In this document: piece after piece, positions 24,434 to 36,002 of the stretch
How positions within the stretch are numbered: the first letter of the stretch is position 1
Layout: the number at the start of each line of letters is the position of its first letter
From: Papaver somniferum
Taxonomy: Eukaryota > Streptophyta > Magnoliopsida > Ranunculales > Papaveraceae
Assembly: GCF_003573695.1 (NCBI RefSeq)
Contig: NC_039368.1
Span: 17,302,360-17,366,359 of the forward strand
Direction: 5' to 3'
DNA length: 64,000 nucleotides
The notes under the pieces: generated by a model
Databases searched by the model: none
The model's input: the letters and a program-made list of their open reading frames with translations, nothing else
What the model was told of the DNA's origin: nothing
Translations under genes and position numbers: made by a program

Positions 24434-26065
24434 AAAGCTTGATGAGACTTGTACGCAGTATCCCACCGTCTGATATATAGATCGCGTGGATGAGAATAAG
24501 CAATGGAGCTTCCTTGATCGTTGAATGCTCCAGCATTAGAGCATCTTAGAGTTTCTTTGAGTTTGAACTACTTATATTATGTTGTGTAATGTCACGTTGT
24601 CGATTTTCCAATTATGGATATATCGATGACAAAGTTTCAATCTAAAAAAATCTAGACATATTTATGTATTTTTCTTATGAATAGTTTGAATTCTGAACTC
24701 AATTTCGAAACTCATGTATGAGTGATTGGTCAGTAGTCAGCCAAGCAAAGTCAATCCAAGTCCTCACTTCACAATTATAGATTAAAGTAAAATCGGAAGA
24801 ACAAGTTTGTTCCTACAAAGAGGCGATCATTAATTACTTTTGATTACTTATGTAAACATGCAGGTTTTGATTGTGATTAAAGCTAAATTAAACTAAAGCA
24901 AGTATATTTGTACGAATATCAGAGGTAAAGAATACTGGTCAGAGGTTTTAGCTTCCATCTTCCAATATGTAATCAATGGAATCATACTTAACATCCATTC
25001 TTTTAAAATATTATTAGCCCTAAAGCATCATATCGCAGATAAACTCCAATAACACTCATATTATCATTAAAGGTGCAAGAGTTACTCTTTGAACTTTTTC
25101 ACTAAATAACTTCACTCAAGAACCATTCAACTCTAACCTTAACGAAGACAATGATGTTTTTAAGCTGAGGTTACTCTAAGAGATCTGGAGCAAGAGCCAA
25201 ACGTATTTAACCCAGCTTACGCTTCTACACGTAATTGGGTACCAACATCCCGTCGTGAACAACTATGTTCTGCTACTTGTAATAAGAAATCTTGAGCAAG
25301 AGCCATACGCGTCTCCTGTAAGCATGACTCACAGTATTTGAGATTAATGACTAATTCCTAGTACATCATCACTAGATACACTGGTCACGTTTATTGTAGG
25401 CCCTGACTCGACTTACTGAGGCTTCTGGTCAATTTATAGAACATCCCAGCAAGATACACTGGTTATTCTGCCTCTTGGCTCTTTCGACAGACTCCTAGAA
25501 AATCTTTTCGATATACACTGGTCATGTCGGACCCACTATACGGATGCAATTGAATCCTAACACATCTCTAGAAGATACGATTATCAAAGAAAAGTGAGCC
25601 AAAGTCTGGCAGAGACGTTATCAGGCATGCATGCAAGCCTTTCTTTTCTCTCAAACGTGTCCCAACTGATTTAGGAGAGACTCAATCGCGTGAGCCAAAC
25701 CTCGGACGTCCTCAATCGCGTGAGCCAAACCTCATACGACCTCAATCGCGTGAGTCTAACCCCAGATGGCCTCATGTTAATCCAAGTTGAACCAACTTGT
25801 CTGAAGAGTCTCATAAAAGCATAAGACTTAGGCACAAGCCTCACATAGGGATTATGACTCTTTCTCGGAGTCTCAAACATACTCACGAAAAGTAAATTGG
25901 GCTTGAGTGCATGTTAATCCAAAAACGTGGATAAGCTCCCTTGAACTCCTCGTGCTTAACAAAGGGACAAACGATAATACGATCTTCACATGACATATGT
26001 GACCGGACATGGAGAGAAGGAGCCAAATCTAAACTCCTCTCACACTTGAGCCAAGGTGGTTCCCT
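24434..26065. repeat. Repeat-derived region between the two lipid transfer copies
   Basis: No gene. After about 400 bp of 3' flank the sequence becomes repetitive: 'agatacactggtcacg' with TCTTG/CCTGACTCG text recurs at about 25370, 25455 and 25520, and a 31-bp unit CTCAATCGCGTGAGYC with AACCT occurs three times at 25682-25760. It resembles LTR material, and its right edge cuts into the lipid transfer pseudogene. Confidence 0.5.
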
Positions 26066-26212
26066 TGGAGGATGTTGTGTTGGAGTAAAATGTCTAAATA
26101 GCAAAACCAAATCAACACCCGATAGAAAGTTTACTTGTAATTATTTGAAATCTGTAGCTGATAGTATTAAAGGTATTAACTTAAATCTTGTTTCTGGTCT
26201 CCCTGCATAATG
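26066..26212 (+). pseudogene. Truncated lipid transfer protein pseudogene
   Basis: Translates as GGCCVGVKCLNSKTKSTPDRK, then FTCNYLKS and IKGINLNLVSGLPA-stop. This aligns to the central part of the intact gene (CC motif through GLPSKC). The signal peptide and first two cysteines are missing, replaced by unrelated repeat sequence. The CXC motif reads CNY, so the sixth cysteine is lost, and a TAA falls just before the seventh. It is a dead tandem duplicate. Confidence 0.85.
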
Positions 26213-26426
26213 TACCTAATATAACGAAAAGAAAAAACTTTTATACAAAATTAAGATAGTTCATAAAAAATAACACTCCATAAAAAAAGCAGTTAAGACA
26301 CGCCATAAGAAATAACACTCCATAGAGCAAAATAAAAACTTAAAACACTCCATGAAAAAGAAATAACGCTCCATATGTTTTCATAACCACTACTAGTACT
26401 TTCATAAACATTCTATGTACTTTCAT
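26213..26426. other. AT-rich spacer with short repeats
   Basis: AATAACACTCCATA-type 14-mers recur about five times between 26270 and 26375. No ORF. It lies 3' of the minus-strand plant-mobile-domain gene. Confidence 0.4.
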
Positions 26427-27084
26427 TCACTCAAAGTAATTACAGGTTGGTTGGGAGTATTGAGTATCAAAAACAACGTTAGGAACGCTTACATCCATAA
26501 ACGCATCGGTAAATTCATTGCTTTGGTCATGGTGTTGTTGATTGTTTGATGTAGTAGTTTCATCTTCACGCCTAGGAAGGTAAAATTCTTGATTTCTAGG
26601 CCATTGTGAATATGTACCACCCAATGAGAGATCTTCTGGATTGTTTGGTTGTTGGAAAAGACAGATGGTATTGAAGAAGAAGATCTGTCAGATAAGGAAC
26701 ATGAAGTTGAAGTTCAATGCGTTGACTCCATCCATATGACTTCATGAGCTCCAAGCTGGAATGAACATGTTGTTCCATATAACTAAAGCAATCCTCCTAC
26801 AAGTATAAAGTAGAGATATTTAGTTAAATATTCAAGAAACTTAAAATAAAAATGCAAAAAAATGTAAATGTACTTACCAGTGTCAAACCCATTGTAGAAA
26901 AGTTATACGGACAAGGATGCCTTGGAACTTTTACTGGCTCTTCTTCGCCGACTGCATTGGAAAATGGTAAAGTGAAATATATCTTCGGCAGTTGTGACAG
27001 GTGTGGATGGGGAAAAACGAGCCGCCGGTTTTTTGGGAAGGTGAAGAGTCGAGCGTGCCGTCGAGACTCCTCAGCCGGGCAAAA
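26427..27084 (-). pseudogene. Plant-mobile-domain gene, 3' exons (probable)
   Basis: Read right to left: an exon from 27084 to 26878 with donor GTAAGTA (26877-26871), an 81-bp intron, acceptor TTGTAG, and a last exon 26796-26427. The second exon gives EDCFSYMEQHVHSSLELMKS. A frameshift near 26620-26650 leads to a hydrophilic tail rich in Asn, Gln, Glu and Asp (SNNQQHHDQSNEF) ending at TGA/26427. I link it to the domain exons at 30406-31831 because removing the solo LTR between them, with one copy of CAAAA, joins two open frames (PPLAERF to RLRSLDGTL) on the same strand. I do not recognise the sequence on its own merits. Confidence 0.45.
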
Positions 27085-27833
27085 TGTTAATCCTCACACA
27101 GATGCACCGCTGCAAAGGGGGTGCTTAGATTCAGGAAATCAATCTATATGACTCCGACCTAAACCAAGACAATGGTCGTTCCAGAGTCAATTCGGTCGCA
27201 AAGAGGGAGATGGGTTGATCTGTAGGAGGGAAGCTGAGAGTTGTGTGGGATCAGTGATGATCAAGGATTGTGGGTGTACTGAGGTTTTCTGCAATACTGC
27301 TGAACTACTGAAATTGAGTTCTGTGAATAAGTTTATATCGAGTTGTTGACGGATAATGATGATAATCGATGATTGATGATATGTCCTCGATTTAAACTTA
27401 TTTATATTGCAAGAATGACGTACCACTGATCCCTGTAAGTGTGACGGTTTCTTGAGTGAAAGAGTGGGAAAGTGGGAGATCGTGGTAAAGTCAGTTCCAT
27501 GTCCCGCGGAGACTTGACTGGTCGTGCACCCACTACTTTGCTAACTCCTTCAACCGTTTACACGACTTATGCACATTTCTCGTTGTGGATGAATCCACGT
27601 GCCGTAGACCGCCAGACCAAAACCCTAAGTGATATCCCCCCATTTGTTACGTGATTGATATTTCACGAACCGTGGAGTCTGCAAGGCAGACATGTATTAG
27701 TTAGTCAGTTGTTGACTGATTTAGACTGTGAGTCTAGTTTTGTTGAATCGAGCATAAGTGGTGAATGCTCAGTGATTCATGGATTGAACATGTAGTTCTC
27801 TGAGATGTTAATGAATTACTGACTAGAGAGCGA

Positions 27834-28040
27834 CTGAGCAAGTATTGCTCAACTCGACGAATTGCTGAATATTGAGAGTTTGTCGAGCAATTGAGCAAGT
27901 ATTGCTCAATTCGAAGAATTTGATAATTTTTTTGGCGTGCAACTGAGCAAGTGTTGCTCAATTCAACAAACTACTGATAAATTACTGAACATTGATGGTT
28001 GGATCAATATTCGATCAACTGAGCAAGTATTGCTCAATTC
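27834..28040. repeat. Four TGAGCAA-GTA-TTGCTCA hairpin repeats
   Basis: Near-perfect inverted repeats TTGAGCAAGTATTGCTCAA occur at about 27834, 27891, 27941 and 28018, each followed by CGACGAATT-like text, at spacings of 50-77 bp. Each can form an 8-bp stem. Confidence 0.75.
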
Positions 28041-28986
28041 GACGAATTATTTACTGGTGCCGTGACCCAATAAAATATTAATAAAAAATATTGGTGAATT
28101 ACCGAATATTATTATTTTGGATTTTGATTGCTGAATCAACATTATTTTTTGTTTGAACTTGCTCAGAATGGTGATTCGTGGAGCGTTTGTTCGAAACCCT
28201 AATTTTTTATCAATCCTTCATCAATTGGCGAATTGCTGAAAATTGGTCATGAGTGAGGAGGGACCGACCACATGGGATGATGAGCGTCCATGGGTGCCCA
28301 GTGCTCGAGTGAGCACGCACCAGGATTCTAAGTTTGAGAGTTGGTGAAAGAACGATGATTAAATGCAGGTTTCATCATTTATTGAAATATTGCTGGATTC
28401 AGCATTAGGTGATACAACCTAGGTATGAGAGATGAGGACCGACCAAGAGAGCATGGGACCGGATCTTGGTGGTCACGAGACCAGTTGTTGGTAATTTGGA
28501 GAATCCCCCAGTTGGTTGGAGAGAGTTCGGGCCTAGTATGAGCAATTGAGCAAATTAGGTCAGTTTTATGAAAACGTGTGGGGCCGGCCTTGTACAAGCT
28601 CTATGAATGACCCTGGTCGGTCATGAAGGCATGCACGTGTTGTCGTGGTGTCCTTGTTTCCATACCGAGGGTTTCAGTATTTTCTGATGCGCGTTCGAGC
28701 AATATCGTGAATTTTCAGAAGAGTTTCATCTTGACTGAGAATTCTCGATTTTTGTTGAAATGAGCATGTATGCTCAATTCATCAATATTTTGAAAATATT
28801 AAAATAAAAGTGTTTTAATATTTAAAATTACCGTGAGAGGCTAGCCAGTCGTTTGACTATGTTGACTTTTGGTTTTTCGTGATTTGAGCAATATTTGAGA
28901 AAATATGGAGAATCATGAATTTTGCTCAAACCCAGGAGTTTCATGAATTGAGGATGATAATAATTATGCAAGATTAGGGATTGCAA

Positions 28987-29430
28987 GGTGTGGGACCGAC
29001 CTTGGCTAGGGCATGGACGGCCGGCTAGGTTGCCCGGTCCCGCACACCTTTCCCTATTTTATTATTTTTCATGAATCCTTGAATTTATGGAGAATCCACG
29101 AGTTTTTGTTGAAACAGAGGAGTTTGGTGAGATTAGGGAATAATAATTATAAAAATCTAAGGATTGTGAGGTGTGGGACCGGCCACGGCTTAGGCATGGC
29201 CGACCGGTTAGGTTGCCCGGTCCCGCACACCTCTCCTTATTTTATAATATTATTTCGTGAATCCACGAAGTTATGGAGATTTAAAGGGTTTTGCAAAAAC
29301 AAGGAGTTTTCGTGAGTCCACGAAATAACAAAAAATAAGGAAAATAATGGGAAAGGCACGGACCGACCACGGCTAGGGAACGGCCGGCCGGCCGGCTGGT
29401 GGGCCCGGCCTTAGACGCCTCTTATTATTT
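28987..29430. repeat. GC-rich tandem repeat, about 183 bp
   Basis: GTGTGGGACCGRCC...CCCGGTCCCGCACACC starts at about 28987, 29171 and 29353, followed each time by TATTTTATTATTT and 'gaatcc..gagtttt'. GGTGTGGGACCG and its inverse CGGTCCCGCACACC bracket each GC-rich core, so each unit can fold on itself. Confidence 0.75.
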
Positions 29431-29686
29431 TATTAATATTTATTGTTTTCTCCTGTTTTACGAAGGATTCCTCATTATTTCATATTTTTGGACACTCGTT
29501 CGTGCATCCGGGTGCTCAATCGTGCATCATTGTCGAGTACACTCACACCATTTTTGTGGGGCTTACTCAGTGATGGTCCAGACGCCCGGTTGTTGAGTAT
29601 TTATTACTAATCTATGAATTCAGTGGAGAATAATTCATGAAACTGAGTAATAAAAATGAATATTTGTTCATTATTAATTCGCAGGA

Positions 29687-30015
29687 TCAGTTGTGGATTC
29701 GACTACGAATTCAGAATAATAAAACAAGCATTACCATCCTACGGGATCGTGGATTCGACCATAGAATCGGAGTAATTAAGATTATCTATTATCATTTCAT
29801 GAGATCAGTGGATTCGATCATGAAATCCGAGTAATGAGATAGCACAATTGTTTTATTTTCATTCTATGAGATCAAGCCGTGGATTCGATCATAGAATCGA
29901 AGCAATTGTTATTTCCATTCCATGGGATCAGGCCGTGGATTCGACCATGGAATAAGAGCAATTGTTATTGCCATTCCATGGGATCAGGCCGTGGATTCGA
30001 CCATGGAATAGGAGC
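29687..30015. repeat. Tandem repeat, 56-65-bp unit
   Basis: GGATCAGGCCGTGGATTCGA followed by CCATGGAAT and 'aggagcaattgttat' recurs six times with growing similarity to the right; the last three units are 56-57 bp apart and nearly identical. CCATTCCATGG/CCATGGAAT makes each unit self-complementary. Confidence 0.75.
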
Positions 30016-30405
30016 AATAATTGGGAATTCAGTGGTGAATGTCGCAGCAGAATTAATCTATTGCAGAAAAGATATTAGCCAGTTAAAGCGTCACATCTAT
30101 TCTGAATGGTGCATAGTCAGGGAGCCACGATGTTGTTTACGACCTGAAGGCGTTAGTGCTCTCAATCTACGGAGAACCGCCTGAATCTATGCATAGTGTC
30201 TCCACATAATCAGGGAACGGTGAGTGTCACCGACGTCCTGAAGGCGTCCGCCGCCCAACTATTCTTCTATGTGTAGGTGGGTCTCTCTCATGTAGTCAGG
30301 GAACAGTGGGTGTCACCGACGTCGTGAAGGCGTTAAGCTCCCAATCTACGGAGAACCGCCCAATTACGTTATTCTGCACAGAGGTCACGATGAGATGCCA
30401 GGGAT

Positions 30406-31831
30406 CAAAACGCTCAGCTAGTGGAGGCTTTTCAAAAACATACTCATCATGGCTTCGTAAAATATGAATCGTTGTATTCCTGAAAGTCGTGTCGAAAACA
30501 TGCCTCATGAATTTACGGTTTTGCCCTTTGTTGAAAATCCACCATCAACAACAGGGGATCATCTTGTGTACCATAAGTATAATTCTGTGACATCAGGTTG
30601 GAGCAGGATGATTAGGAAGAAAATGGCAAGGAAGAGTTGTCCTACCCACTGTTACCTCATCGACGTTTTGTGAATGGTATGACTCGGTGAGATAAGGTCT
30701 AACACTTTTCTTCTTCCACCACTTGTTATATTTATCCTCGGTGACTGCAAAATAGTGATCTCCCTTATAATCTCCATATCCACAAATGATTGCAAATTTG
30801 GAGGATTTGCTGGGACTATAATTTCACCTGCTATCTGCCTCTGGAGTCTCTCAACCAAGTATTAGCTAGCTTTTGTGTGTGTTTTTTTCTAGGTCAAAAA
30901 ACGAAACTCTCATTTTGGATAACTCTAGTGCGTGGTCATAATGTCCCACATAATACTCACTGTTTACCCATGGTTTCCAAATACATGATGAACTTGTTAT
31001 AGAGTCAATTTGTCCTCTTAGGTTGGAGACTGAATGTTTCTTCGTATCTCTTTGGCATCCTCTTTGTCCTCTTTTCTTTGATTGATTAATGTTTTCCTTT
31101 GGGAAAACATCCCGGTGTCTAAAAAAACAAGGGTTGCATGTTGCGGAAGTAATAATAGTATCAATACTCAAGTACCATAAACATGCCAAATAAATCCTTA
31201 CCTTTCGTTGACCATTTGTCAAGAAATTTATAGGTAATACCTAAGGAAGCTATACCCCAATCATATTCCCCAACTCTATATAAATCTTTCAACAATAGAA
31301 CCCGACGTTTATCTACTCTTCCACTTGCATCTGCAAGAAGAAAATGACCAAAAAACCAAAGAAAGAATGCTCGTGTCAATAGCTATGCACATCCACTATT
31401 GTCCTTGTTTTATCTACTTTTAATGTAGTTTCTCAAAGAAGCAAAAGATATTGTATTAGTCTTAGAGTTCCATGTACCATAATTTTTTAAATCAGGAAAA
31501 CATATATATCATAGATAGCAGCATGTGTTAGCTCACTACCCAAATGCGGCATAGCTACTTGATGTTTACTAGGGTCACCAGTGGGAACTCCCGTTAACAT
31601 GTATCAATCTAAAGGAAGGATTCCACTCCAAAAATCCTTAACATGAAATCTTTTGTTTTTTCACACCATCTCTCAGCTATGGCTTCAACTAAGCCTCTAT
31701 CCGCATTGGCGAAATGAAACGCAAAAACATAAGAAAACCCACAACTAACACGGTATCGTTGTGCTGGAGGATTATTTTTCACTACCATTTTATATAACCC
31801 TTCAACCTCTTTCAAGCTACTTCTAGAGTTT
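30406..31831 (-). pseudogene. Plant mobile domain (PMD, MAIN-like) gene, domain exons
   Basis: Read right to left. 31609-31831 gives AQRYRVSCGFSYVFAF and LVEAIAERWCEKTKDF, the start of the PMD (PF10536-type) fold. 31500-31608, after a frame change, gives LTGVPTGDPSKHQVAMPHLG. 31161-31379 gives TRAFFLWFFGHFLLADASG and DLYRVGEYDWGIASL, the best-conserved PMD core. 30866-31020 has IWKPWVNSEYYVG. 30652-30860 has VERLQRQIAGEIIVPANPP. Further open text reaches 30411. Stops and shifts separate these blocks; some gaps may be introns. PMD proteins (MAIN, MAIL1) act in silencing and genome stability, and the domain is also carried by transposons. Element 2 interrupts it at 31832 and a solo LTR at 30405. 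I infer a pseudogene, of host or transposon origin. Confidence 0.7.
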
Positions 31832-34086
31832 TCAAAACATGTGGGTACCAAAATACACCACCAATTTTTTCTTAGGAAACAACCTGTATGGACTACACTC
31901 GAATACAATTCCGAGAGTTTAACTTAATGAATCTCAACCAAGGAATTATATGAAGAGCTTATATCTCTTACTCTCACAATAATAAAGTTTACAGAAGCTA
32001 CTCCGTGAACCTGATTATGTGTGAGAGTACTTGGAAGATTCCAAAGATCAATATCCAATAATCAATCAAGTCATATCTAACAACCAAAGAAGGATGTATC
32101 TACTTTGATTGATTACAGTACAACCTGTGATATTTCAATTATAAAGATAAACAATATAATGCGGAAAAAGAAATAACACATACATTAGAATTTTGTTAAC
32201 AAGGAAACCACAAATGCATAATAACCGGGGGCCTAGTCTATAATTGAACCGCTATAATCACTAGTCTACTATTAGAACTTCAGACTGGAATGTAGTTGAG
32301 ACCGAATTAAACCATCACAACAATTCAGTTATAGTCGCGCTCCTTCCGCCTCTGCGCAATTTATTCCCTTAGCTAACGTCCTTTATAGCCTAAGAGTTGC
32401 TTCAAATCAGTTGAAGACTTTAAACCAATCTGCCTCCCACAGATAAGCCTATTTGTGATTTCCATTGTGATCAAAGACCAAGGTTGGGTAGGAAATACAT
32501 TGTAACCGAAAAAGTTTAGCAAACCTAAAACTTCGGTCTTATGACTCCCGAATAGCAGCCTAAATTATTATTTACTTCACAAGTAGAAACTTGTAGAATA
32601 AAAAAAATATGAGACAAATATACTTTGTGATTTCTATCTATCTTGTTTGAGTGAGTAGCTCAACAATCAAAACAAGATCAGGATACACGAACAATCAAGA
32701 TAAACATAGTTGGACCTTACTTCATAAATCCATAGGTGAAGTTTTTTAGTCGCTAAACCCCAGAAGGGTTTGAAGGAGAGGACGACTCTAGTTTTACAAC
32801 TAGGACACACAAGAATAGTGTTAGGGATTCAAAGATCCCAGCTGTTAAAGGTTCTCCTTTTGTAGACTTTCAAGATCAAGGTTGCTTTAGATTTAAGCTA
32901 AGATATCTTTGGAACCAAGCAATCAATAATCACCATTAGATGAAAAACTTGACTTGAGATTAACATATCAGAATATACACTCTGGTTAGATTGGACCATA
33001 ACTGAACCATGTATAATGACATCTTCATGTATGTTATTTATCCAATCGAACTATATACTTAACCATTTTCATATAACACTTTAAGACATTTTATGAATCA
33101 CACATATGATCAAAAATTTCTAGATAATGTTTTCAGAGAGTTGCTTAAACGCCGATTATCTCATAGAAATAATTCTGATGCATCTGAAAATATTTGACAG
33201 GGTAAGTACGTGTACCTGGTACATGTATTGTACATGTTCGTGAATGTATTTGTCATAGTAAGTGTACCGAGTATGGATACCCTTAAGGCAAAAGACGAGT
33301 TCAAGAACTCACGGATCTTTTATGGTTTGCATACCGGGATACGTACAGTTTTCGGTGTTAAAATCAACAGATCTTTTCTGGTTTGCATACTGGGTATGCG
33401 TACCGTTACTGGTTCACAAGTCATAAACTTTTTGTGGTATGGATAACGGGTATGCGTACCACAAAGTCGATGCCGAACTATAGCTACGCCGATATGTGTA
33501 CTGGGTACATGTACTGCGGCTTTGGACTTATAACAGTTATCCAGTATGTGTACTGGTATGCATACTGTCTTGAATCCAGATTGACAGTACTTTATATCTC
33601 TCTAGTAATCAGTTTGAAACATTCCCGAATAACATGAATGAAACATATTACTGTTCCATGCTATTTTCAAATAATTAAATCTTGAATCATAATTTGAGTC
33701 ATGAACAATAACTTTTTCTTTACTAAATTCATCAAGTATGAACAAATGTTCTCAAGCATAAATAGTCATATTTCGAGAACAATATTCAAGATAAAGTTGA
33801 CTCGAAATTTTTATTATGCATGTACCGTCTAATTTAGTCATGCGACAATGTCTCATAGATATAAAGGTGAAAACTCGATAAATAGGTGGTTTAGTCTTCA
33901 CTTACCTTTTGATGTTGAAGTTCTCCAAATCCCTTGTTGAGATTTTCCTTCAACGCTAGAACACAGTGATATATGATTCTCAACTACACACTTCTATCCT
34001 AATCTGAGATCTGACTAGAAATAAAGATATAAATTTGACAACAAGCTTGAGATGGCAACACTTGTGAGTTCGATCGAGCAATGCTC
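31832..34086 (-). repeat. 3' LTR of element 2, junction-deleted
   Basis: Collinear with 37777-40084. The outer end reads TCAAAACATG where the other LTR has TGAAAACATG. The inner end stops at CAATGCTC: about a dozen bases with the LTR start and most of the purine tract are absent, and CCGTTTTGTCAATTTTAG follows directly. Palindromic array at 33205-33565. Confidence 0.85.
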
Positions 34087-36002
34087 CCGTTTTGTCAATT
34101 TTAGTGACAAAACTATCAATATATGTGGATTAAAAAATAAAGCTTCTAAACTCCAGAATCCATCATGCTTGATTTCCTTGGTTCTTCAACTCCTTGAATT
34201 CTTCGTTACTTCAAGTTGCAATGATTTTGAACGTGTTCAACTCAGCATCGCTGTTGTTGAAGATCCGTAGCGATAAAAACTTTGAAAACAAATATTCTCA
34301 ATCGTCTTTATACATAAACATGGTACTATTATCTTCTCCAAAGTTCAATTGTATAACAACTTCGAAGTAATACTAGGATAATATGTTTCTCCCCCTTAAT
34401 CTACACTTACATCTTTTGCATAGGTGAAACCTATAGATATTGATTCCCCCCCCCCTTACACAATGATCTGTAAACCAAATGTATGTAGTGTGAAACTACT
34501 AATTAATTCTTCCCCTTTTTTGTCAATAAAAATTGGCAAAGGTACGAAAATTATGGGATTGTAATGAATTCAATCTTAAGATATTTTAAGACTTAAAAGG
34601 GTTTATATATCAAATTTAATTTGGATGATATCACATAGTAAAAATATTTAACGCTCATCTAAGAGATCTAAGATACAAGCATCCCTTGTAAATTCCACAT
34701 CCACTCTCCCCACAAAAATATAGCAATTAAGCACATGTTCATTTAAGAACTCTCCCCCATTTGATGTCATTCCCAAGACAACAACATGAGTGACCTTACT
34801 TCAATGAAAAATAAGGATTTTGTAGGACATTAACAAATCACATGGACTTGTATCCTGAACATCGACATAAATTAATCTGAACGCCAGTTACGGACATAGA
34901 GAAAATTTTAATCGGTATAACTCAACAAAAGAAAATATTACATAGTAGATAGTGCAGTAACAACACAAAAGTGTGATCACGAGTAGATCAATACTGCAAA
35001 AAATTCTCAGAAAGTTTGTTCTTTTTTTAGTTCGGAAAACATTGTAGATTTAAATTTTGAGCATATATGAGATATTAGTTCAATTCACATAAACTAAAGG
35101 ACACAAATATCTCATAAGACTTTGCAATACATTAAACCAATAATGATTAAATACTGCAAGTTCATCTTCCAAAAACCCTACAATTTAAACAAATAAATCT
35201 AAAAATATGCAAGATGGGAATTGTTGGAAATAGCTTGTGTAATCACAATATTTGCTATATCGAATCCTAGTTATACTTCTCGAACACAATAATAAATTCT
35301 CACAAGAAGTTTCCTATAAAAATGAACCGAAAGAGTTTACTCTGAGGTTCCCAGATTGTTCTCAAAATTTATGTATTCGTCATGTCCTCTTCAATAAGTT
35401 CCAACCTGGATTCAACAAGTTATATGTTCTCTTCAAGCTTATTTGTAGAGGATTATAGTTCACAGCTTAGTGCTAGAACTTGTTCTAACACAAGGTTCAA
35501 CTTGAGAGATAATTCATTAAATTGAGAACCCGCCAGATTGTCACAAGGTGTAGTTTCACACTTTTCCTGACATGAAGCATTCTCCGATGATTCAAACCGG
35601 ATTTTCCTTGTAGGAAATTACACAGTCCATACTTCGTCCTCCTTGCTTGAAAAGCTTGAAGAAGACATGGTTATCGTGCCCTAAGTTGATATGGAATGAA
35701 GGATACTTTTGTGGAACCGGTTAAGGAACCTTGATATATTTTAGAGGAACCCACAATTCATGTTATAGACTTTACCCTAGACTTGATGTGTTTTACATCA
35801 TAAACTTCCCTTTATTTAGATCAATAAATAAATTTAGAGCACAAGAAGTAGTGGACATATTATGTCAAAGATTTTTTCACAGAGCAGAGCTCAACCTTAT
35901 CACAATTAATACTATGTCCACATATGATACAACCAATAAGACACCCATCCCTTTTTGAGTTGAAATTCACATCCAAGGGAGAGACGAGAATCAACTTAAA
36001 GG
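34087..36002 (-). pseudogene. Element 2 3' internal region with env-position ORF
   Basis: Read right to left, ATG near 35669 opens MSSSSFSSKEDEVWTV, then a TAA, then FPTRKIRFESSEN and a Leu-rich helix (NELSLKLNLVLEQVLALS) ending at another stop. This sits where element 1 has its basic and coiled-coil ORF and similarly contains a predicted helix, but I could not align the two. The remainder (34090-35250) is AT-rich and non-coding; 34330-34760 (TTCTCCCCCTTAATC and similar) is the reverse complement of element 1's 11000-11340 type sequence. Confidence 0.4.

Larger units (their letters stand above)
27085..30405 (+). mobile_element. 3.3-kb solo Ty3/gypsy LTR
   Basis: Starts TGTTAATCC. CAAAA stands before it (27080-27084) and again at 30406-30410, a candidate 5-bp TSD. 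The last bases are GGGAT; if a CA end is required, the edge moves to 30407. It shares blocks with the remnants at 4385-4665 and 16660-18430. The interior holds four TGAGCAA hairpins, a GC-rich repeat of about 183 bp and a 56-65-bp repeat, listed separately. No coding sequence: the ORFs at 27187-30184 lie in repeats. No partner LTR or internal region is present. Confidence 0.65.

Noticed and set aside
30296..30508. Plus-strand edge of the solo LTR read as part of the plant-mobile-domain protein (AERFDPWHLIV...)
   Set aside because: Past the CAAAA repeat the frame runs into LTR sequence; the join to 27084 gives a better continuation.
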